A DNA stretch of 9,720 nt from Ruminococcus sp. (GTDB lineage: Bacteria > Bacillota > Clostridia > Oscillospirales > Acutalibacteraceae): the NCBI GenBank assembly GCA_017380355.1, contig JAFOED010000107.1:1-9720 (forward strand). The letters are read 5' to 3'. This document shows, piece after piece, positions 5,915 to 9,720 of the stretch (its first letter is position 1; each line of letters opens with the position of its first letter). A program made the position numbers and the translations under genes. The notes beneath the pieces were generated by a model. That model did not search any database, was not told the origin of the DNA, and saw only the letters and a list, made by a program, of their open reading frames with translations.

Positions 5915-5948
5915 GTCAGAATATTGATTAAATTTGTAGTATTCTGAC
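5915..5948. repeat. Inverted repeat upstream of the serC promoter
   Basis: GTCAGAATA (5915-5923) and TATTCTGAC (5940-5948) are perfect 9-bp inverted arms separated by 16 nt. No T run follows, so it is a poor terminator for the upstream gene. It lies 13 nt before the -35 box of serC, where an operator or activator site could be. Confidence 0.6.
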
Positions 5949-5960
5949 GCAACTTTGTTA

Positions 5961-5989
5961 TTGATTTAACGAGAATTTTGGAATATAAT
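5961..5989 (+). promoter_or_regulatory. Promoter of serC-serA
   Basis: TTGATT (5961-5966), a 17-bp spacer and a perfect TATAAT (5984-5989) predict a start near 5996 and a leader of about 47 nt. The leader has no T-box or other riboswitch signature that I can see. Confidence 0.82.
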
Positions 5990-6042
5990 AATAGGTATAA
6001 AATTTTTCAGTATTATTACTGTTCATGTAAGGAGATATTATT

Positions 6043-7128
6043 ATGAGTAGAGTTTACAATTTTTCAGCAGGTCCATCTATGCTTCCTGAAGCAGTTCTCA
6101 AAAGAGCTGCAGAAGAGATGCTCGATTACCAGGGCAGCGGCCAGTCAGTAATGGAGATGTCACACAGAAGCAAGGTGTACGATTCAATTATCAAAGAAGC
6201 TGAGGCACTCTTACGCGAGGTTATGAACATTCCTGATAACTACAAAGTACTTTTCCTTCAGGGCGGTGCTTCTTCACAGTTCGCTATGGTTCCACTCAAC
6301 CTCTTCAATAAGAGCAAGAAGGCTGACTACGTAATTACAGGTCAGTGGGCTAAGAAAGCTTTCCAGGAAGCTAAGAAGTACGGCGAGCCAAAGGCTATCG
6401 CTTCTTCAGAAGATAAGACATACTCTTACATTCCAAAGCTTAACAAAGCAGACTTCACTCCAGATGCAGATTACTTCTACATCTGTGTAAACAACACAAT
6501 CTACGGTACACTTTACCATGAACTTCCAGACACAGGCAACGTTCCACTCATTGGTGATATTTCATCATGTGTACTTTCAGAGCCAATCGACGTTTCTAAG
6601 TTCGGTATCTTACTTGCTGGTGCTCAGAAGAACATGGGTCCTGCTGGTGTTACTATCGCAATTGTCAGAGAAGACCTCATCGGTAACGCTATGGACATCA
6701 CACCTACAATGTTTGACTACAAAGTTCACGCTGACAACGATTCAATGTACAACACACCACCATGTTACACAATCTACATGGTTAAGCTCGTTCTCGAGTG
6801 GATCAAGAACGACATCGGCGGTCTCGAGAAGATGAAGGAATTAAACGAGAAGAAAGCTAAGCTCCTCTACGATTTCCTTGACAACTCAAAGCTTTTCAAG
6901 GGTACAGTAGTTCCTGAGGACCGTTCACTTATGAACGTACCATTTATCACAGGTAACGACGAGCTCGACGCTAAGTTTGTAAAAGAGTCTACTGCTGCTG
7001 GTTTTGTTAACCTTAAGGGTCACCGCAGTGTTGGTGGTATGCGTGCTTCTATCTACAACGCTATGCCATATGAGGGCGTTGAGAAGCTCGTAGAGTTCAT
7101 GAAGAAATTCGAAGAAGAAAACGCATAA
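6043..7128 (+). CDS. serC: Phosphoserine aminotransferase
   Basis: A 361-residue PLP enzyme of aminotransferase class V, full length for SerC. It converts 3-phosphohydroxypyruvate plus glutamate to O-phosphoserine and 2-oxoglutarate, the second step of serine synthesis; in many bacteria it also serves pyridoxal phosphate synthesis. The N-terminus VYNFSAGPSMLP is characteristic. HRSK (41-44), GGASSQFAM (74-82, phosphate-cup region), the conserved NNTIYGT (150-156) and LAGAQKNMGPAG (191-202) with the PLP-binding Lys196 are present, as is the C-terminal GHRSVGGMRASIYNA with the substrate-binding Arg. TAAGGAGAT 6 nt before the ATG gives a strong start. Codon use favours C-ending codons (AAC, TTC, TAC, ATC) and AAG, unlike the flanking genes, suggesting high expression. 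It is followed 40 nt later by serA. Confidence 0.98.
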   Translation: MSRVYNFSAGPSMLPEAVLKRAAEEMLDYQGSGQSVMEMSHRSKVYDSIIKEAEALLREVMNIPDNYKVLFLQGGASSQFAMVPLNLFNKSKKADYVITGQWAKKAFQEAKKYGEPKAIASSEDKTYSYIPKLNKADFTPDADYFYICVNNTIYGTLYHELPDTGNVPLIGDISSCVLSEPIDVSKFGILLAGAQKNMGPAGVTIAIVREDLIGNAMDITPTMFDYKVHADNDSMYNTPPCYTIYMVKLVLEWIKNDIGGLEKMKELNEKKAKLLYDFLDNSKLFKGTVVPEDRSLMNVPFITGNDELDAKFVKESTAAGFVNLKGHRSVGGMRASIYNAMPYEGVEKLVEFMKKFEEENA

Positions 7129-7168
7129 GCATTACATAAACAGATATTAAGTAAAGAAGGTTTTTACT

Positions 7169-8317
7169 ATGTTCAATATTCTTAAACTCAACAAAATTGC
7201 TGAAATCGGCACAAGCCGTCTTGGTGATAACTATAACTGTGTAGACGAATGTGCTACACCAGACGCTGTACTTGTTCGTTCAGCTTCTATGCACGATATG
7301 GAGATGCCTGAGAGCTTACTCGCTATCGCTAGAGCAGGCGCAGGCGTAAACAACATCCCTCTTGATGTTTGCACTCAGAAGGGTATCTGTGTATTCAACA
7401 CTCCAGGTGCTAACGCTAACGCTGTTATGGAGCTTGTTATCGCTGGTCTTTTCATGGGCTCACGTAAGCTCGTTGAGGGTATCGAGTGGAACAAGACTTT
7501 AAAGGGCAACGGCGACCAAGTATTAAAGATGGTTGAAAAAGGCAAGAGCCAGTTCGCAGGTCCTGAAATCAAGGGCAAGACTATCGGTGTTGTTGGTTTA
7601 GGCGCTATCGGTATCTTAGTTGCTAACGCTGCTCGTGCACTTCACATGAACGTTATCGGTTACGACCCATATCTTTCAGTTGAAGCTGCTTTAAAGCTTT
7701 CACGTCACGTACACACAGTAACTTCTCTCGATGAGATTTACGCTCAGTGTGATTACATTACACTCCACGTTCCACTTGTTGGCGATACAAAGGGTATGAT
7801 CAATGACGCTTCTATCGCTAAGATGAAGGACGGCGTAAGACTCTTAAACTTCGCTAGAGATGGTTTAGTAGTTTCTTCTGATATCATCAAGGGTCTCGAG
7901 AGCGGCAAAATCGGTGCTTATGTAACTGACTTTGCTACAGACGATCTCCTCTGTGTTGACGGCGTTGTTGCTATGCCACACTTAGGCGCTTCAACACCTG
8001 AATCTGAAGACAACTGTGCTATCATGGCTGCTGACGAAGTTAAGCAGTACCTCGAGCTTGGTAACGTTAAGAACTCTGTAAACTTCCCTAACGTTTCAAT
8101 GCCAAGATCAGGTGACACACGTTTCTGTGTATTCCACCAGAACGCACCAAAGGTTATCGCAAAGCTCTTAGAAGCTATCGGTGGTAACGTTGAGAATATG
8201 GAGAACAAGAGCCGCGGTGATTACGCTTACACAATCATCGATGTTACTGCTCCTAACGCTGATGCTCAGGCTCAGATCGAAGCTGTTGACGGCATCATCA
8301 GACTCAGAGTACTTTAA
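7169..8317 (+). CDS. serA: D-3-phosphoglycerate dehydrogenase (short clostridial type)
   Basis: A 382-residue NAD-dependent dehydrogenase oxidising 3-phosphoglycerate to 3-phosphohydroxypyruvate, the first committed step of serine synthesis. Landmarks are VRSAS (36-40) and ARAGAGVNNIPLD (54-66) in the substrate domain, the Rossmann motif GLGAIG (143-148) with NAD-binding Asp166, NFARDG with catalytic Arg230, and MPHLGAST with catalytic His271. The catalytic Glu position of the usual DVFxxE motif aligns with Asp258 in VTDFATDD, a conservative but unusual change. The C-terminus (about 317-382) is a small ACT-like domain ending GIIRLRVL, as in the roughly 385-residue clostridial/Bacteroidetes SerA, shorter than long serine-regulated forms. 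AAGAAGG 8 nt before the ATG supports the start. It is second in the serC operon and shares its codon bias; a strong terminator follows. Confidence 0.96.
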   Translation: MFNILKLNKIAEIGTSRLGDNYNCVDECATPDAVLVRSASMHDMEMPESLLAIARAGAGVNNIPLDVCTQKGICVFNTPGANANAVMELVIAGLFMGSRKLVEGIEWNKTLKGNGDQVLKMVEKGKSQFAGPEIKGKTIGVVGLGAIGILVANAARALHMNVIGYDPYLSVEAALKLSRHVHTVTSLDEIYAQCDYITLHVPLVGDTKGMINDASIAKMKDGVRLLNFARDGLVVSSDIIKGLESGKIGAYVTDFATDDLLCVDGVVAMPHLGASTPESEDNCAIMAADEVKQYLELGNVKNSVNFPNVSMPRSGDTRFCVFHQNAPKVIAKLLEAIGGNVENMENKSRGDYAYTIIDVTAPNADAQAQIEAVDGIIRLRVL

Positions 8318-8325
8318 TTTAAACT

Positions 8326-8358
8326 AAAAGACCGCAGTGTAGCACTGCGGTCTTTTTT
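8326..8358 (+). terminator. Terminator of serC-serA
   Basis: AAAAGACCGCAGTG (8326-8339) pairs with CACTGCGGTCTTTT (8343-8356) around a 3-nt loop, with T residues to 8358. It lies 8 nt after the serA stop codon. The AAGACCGCAG/CTGCGGTCTT core recurs in the terminator at 9206. Confidence 0.95.
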
Positions 8359-8386
8359 ATTAATTCTAATTTCGGAGGAAAGAATA

Positions 8387-9193
8387 ATGGAACAGGTAAA
8401 TGGTAAAAAAATCGGCAAAATTATTGCTATAATTTTAGCTGCTTTAGTAGTTGTTTTCGTTGCTGTAAACTGTCTTGTCGTAGTTGATGCAGGTCACACA
8501 GGCGTTATAGTTACTCTCGGTAAAGTTAACGAAGGCGTGCTTACTGAAGGTTTACACGTAAAAGCACCATTCGTACAGAAAGTTGTTAAAATCGACAACC
8601 GTATTGTTAAACTCGAGGTTGACACAGAAGCTTTCTCTAAAGACTTGCAGACAGTTTCTACTACACTCGCTATCAACTATCGTGTTGACTCAGCTAAGTC
8701 ATACAGCCTTTACAAGAACATCGGTGCAAGCTACGAGGAAGTTTTAGTTACTCCTGCTGTAAACGAAGTGCTCAAAGCTATAACAGCAAAGTACACAGCA
8801 GAAGAGAGTGTTACTAACCGTTCGCTCATTTCTGATGGACTTGTTGAGGGCTTAAACGATAAACTCAACGCAAGCGGCCTTTATGTAACAGACGTAAACA
8901 TCATTAACTTCGATTTCTCTGAAGCGTTCATCAATGCTATCGAAGAAAAGCAGGTAGCTCAGCAGAAACTCTTAAAGGCTGAAACAGAAAAGCAGACAGC
9001 TATCACAAACGCAGAAGCAGAGGCTGAAGCTACTATGATTAAGGCAAAAGCCGAAGCAGAAGCAAATAACAAAATCAAAGCATCGCTCAACGAAAACGTT
9101 CTCACATCTAAGTTCTACGAAAAGTGGAACGGTGAGCTCCCACAGGCTATGGGTAGCGACACAGTGATTACCGATATTTCAGGTAACGAATGA
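8387..9193 (+). CDS. SPFH/prohibitin-like membrane protein
   Basis: A 268-residue protein of the SPFH (stomatin/prohibitin/flotillin/HflK-C) superfamily. One N-terminal membrane helix (about 10-33) is followed by the SPFH domain: VDAGHTGVIVTLGKV (33-47), EGLHVKAPFVQKV (54-66), IDNRIVKLEVDTEAFSKD (69-86) and the YRVD strand (98-101). A charged helical coiled coil then carries Glu/Ala/Lys repeats (about 186-230, with KAEAEAEA-type stretches), as in prohibitin homologues. Such proteins form ring- or cage-like membrane assemblies and often modulate the protease FtsH; no partner gene is adjacent here. GGAGGAAAG before the ATG gives a strong start. It begins just 28 nt after the serC-serA terminator, and no clear promoter fits in the gap, so it may depend on terminator read-through or a promoter inside serA. 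Confidence 0.9.
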   Translation: MEQVNGKKIGKIIAIILAALVVVFVAVNCLVVVDAGHTGVIVTLGKVNEGVLTEGLHVKAPFVQKVVKIDNRIVKLEVDTEAFSKDLQTVSTTLAINYRVDSAKSYSLYKNIGASYEEVLVTPAVNEVLKAITAKYTAEESVTNRSLISDGLVEGLNDKLNASGLYVTDVNIINFDFSEAFINAIEEKQVAQQKLLKAETEKQTAITNAEAEAEATMIKAKAEAEANNKIKASLNENVLTSKFYEKWNGELPQAMGSDTVITDISGNE

Positions 9194-9205
9194 TATAAAA
9201 CAGAT

Positions 9206-9240
9206 AAGACCGCAGAAACGCTTGTTTCTGCGGTCTTTTT
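9206..9240 (+). terminator. Terminator of the SPFH gene
   Basis: AAGACCGCAGAAAC (9206-9219) pairs perfectly with GTTTCTGCGGTCTT (9224-9237) around GCTT, with T residues at 9236-9240. Its outer 10 bp are the same as in the terminator at 8326. Confidence 0.95.
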
Positions 9241-9322
9241 GTGGGACGTCGTGGACGCCGTCCCCTACAATCCTGTACCAATGTCGAATAGAATCCGTAG
9301 GGGCGGGCGTCCCCACCGCCCT
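9241..9322. repeat. Palindromic GC-rich intergenic repeat
   Basis: Two related GC-rich arms lie in opposite orientation. The left arm (about 9243-9270) read on the minus strand is GTAGGGGACGGCGTCC followed by ACGACGTCCC. The right arm (9297-9321) read on the plus strand is GTAGGGGCGGGCGTCC followed by CCACCGCCC. The GTAGGGG(A/C)(C/G)GGCGTCC core stands out against the A+T-rich surroundings. This pattern matches the dispersed intergenic palindromes common in Clostridia, possibly of MITE or REP type. No transposase or clear target duplication is visible. It abuts the SPFH terminator on the left and the stop codon of a gene remnant on the right. Confidence 0.75.
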
Positions 9323-9472
9323 TTAAAACAAAGTCGTTATCCAATAAATAACTCCATAGATAACACTCGCCACTGTACCGTACACGATTACAGGTCCTGC
9401 GATTGTGAACATCATCGCACCAACACCTAAGATGAAACCCTCTGCTGCTGTCAATATAGGACACAGTAGGTT
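9323..9472 (-). pseudogene. 3' remnant of a membrane-protein gene
   Basis: On the minus strand an open frame ends in TAA at 9323-9325 and encodes LTAAEGFILGVGAMMF, then TIAGPVIVYGTVASVIYGV and IYWITTLF. It is about 49 codons long and opens only after a TGA at 9473-9475. The composition is typical of one or two membrane helices, and the codon use resembles the host genes, so it looks like true coding sequence. No start codon with a ribosome site precedes it: TTG at 9452 has none, while ATG at 9413 has a distant AGGTG and would give a 31-residue peptide. The upstream half seems lost, replaced by the promoter of the plus-strand gene at 9533. I cannot name the family. A small intact gene using ATG 9413 is the alternative. 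Confidence 0.5.
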
Positions 9473-9481
9473 TCAAAAACA

Positions 9482-9510
9482 TTTACATTAAAATGGCAGT
9501 GTGGTATAAT
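9482..9510 (+). promoter_or_regulatory. Promoter of the gene at 9533
   Basis: TTTACA (9482-9487), a 17-bp spacer and TATAAT (9505-9510), with TGG just before the -10 box as an extended element. It lies 22 nt before the start codon. Confidence 0.85.
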
Positions 9511-9532
9511 AAAATAAAGTGAGGTGTGGCAA

Positions 9533-9720
9533 ATGAAAGCAAAAGCAGTTTTATCTGCCATCACGGGCTTCTTCTTTGGATTAACAACTTATTTCGTGTT
9601 ACGATACATTGAAGAACCCGATGCTTTTTTATTTGCAGTTATTTGTGGTTTGTTTTTTTACCTTGTACTGTTTGTTTTTCTTATATCGGCACCAAAGCCT
9701 TCTTGTGCAATGATGCTCAA
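9533..9720 (+). CDS. Membrane protein, N-terminal part (runs off the window)
   Basis: The open frame begins at ATG 9533, with GAGGTG (9521-9526) 6 nt upstream and a strong promoter before it, and remains open to the window edge (62 codons). The product starts MKAKAVLSAITGFFFGLTTY and has two hydrophobic stretches, about residues 6-22 and 34-52, separated by the short polar segment RYIEEPD. This predicts two membrane helices joined by a small loop, with the segment after about 53 (APKPS) continuing on the cytoplasmic side if Lys2 and Lys4 are inside. No family motif is recognisable in the part seen, and the function is unknown. Confidence 0.75.
   Translation, partial: MKAKAVLSAITGFFFGLTTYFVLRYIEEPDAFLFAVICGLFFYLVLFVFLISAPKPSCAMML

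Noticed and set aside
5990..6042. T-box or serine riboswitch in the serC leader
   Set aside because: The leader is only about 47 nt and shows no T-box sequence or antiterminator; it is too short for these elements.
9241..9322. Insertion sequence or CRISPR repeat
   Set aside because: No transposase, and only two inverted arms rather than direct repeats with spacers.
9239..9430. 63-codon open frame on the plus strand within the repeat
   Set aside because: It starts in the T tract and repeat, has no ribosome site and gives a low-complexity basic peptide.
9168..9482. 104-codon open frame on the minus strand
   Set aside because: It runs antisense through the SPFH terminator and the GC-rich repeat, has Arg/Cys-rich translation and lies one frame off the membrane-like remnant that shows coding character.

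Overview
The window looks like a chromosomal segment of a low-GC Gram-positive anaerobe of the class Clostridia, probably a gut Oscillospiraceae/Ruminococcus-type organism. The basis is A+T-rich spacers, strong AGGAGG-type ribosome sites, consensus sigma-A promoters, many rho-independent terminators, the short clostridial type of SerA, a TipAS-type MerR regulator next to a VanZ-like gene, and a GTAGGGGCGGGCGTCCCC-type intergenic palindrome of a kind I associate with such genomes. The genus is an inference. I see no phage, transposase, CRISPR array or recognisable defence system.

Layout: (1) 1-1501, three close-set plus-strand genes: a rhodanese lipoprotein, a small PAS protein and a nitroreductase, ended by a terminator. 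Their 29-30 nt spacing suggests one redox/sulfur-related operon whose promoter lies left of the window. (2) 1502-2605, a single gene for a lipoprotein with an eight-fold Gly-rich beta repeat (DUF4097-like), followed by a spacer with a terminator. (3) 2744-4163, a MerR/TipAS regulator and a VanZ-like membrane protein, transcribed from a MerR-type promoter with a 19-bp spacer and closed by a strong terminator. The 5' arm of that terminator is duplicated over the vanZ-like ribosome site. (4) 4164-4560, a noncoding block with a possible structured RNA, two facing terminators and, on the minus strand, tRNA-Pro(UGG) with encoded CCA and a perfect consensus promoter. (5) 4585-5881, a divergently transcribed gene for an uncharacterised single-pass membrane protein with a long acidic cytoplasmic tail. 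(6) 5915-8358, the serine biosynthesis operon serC-serA, with its own promoter, an upstream inverted repeat and a terminator. (7) 8387-9240, an SPFH/prohibitin-like membrane protein, bracketed by two terminators with the same 10-bp stem core. (8) 9241-9720, a palindromic repeat, the 3' remnant of a minus-strand membrane-protein gene, and the promoter and start of a new plus-strand membrane-protein gene that runs off the window.

Functionally, serC and serA form two of the three steps from 3-phosphoglycerate to serine (the phosphatase is absent here). The other units look like independent housekeeping, envelope and stress-response genes. The points most worth a second look are the duplicated terminator arms, which suggest genes inserted next to or inside terminators, the candidate structured RNA beside tRNA-Pro, the Asp at the expected catalytic Glu of SerA, and the unknown membrane protein at 4676.
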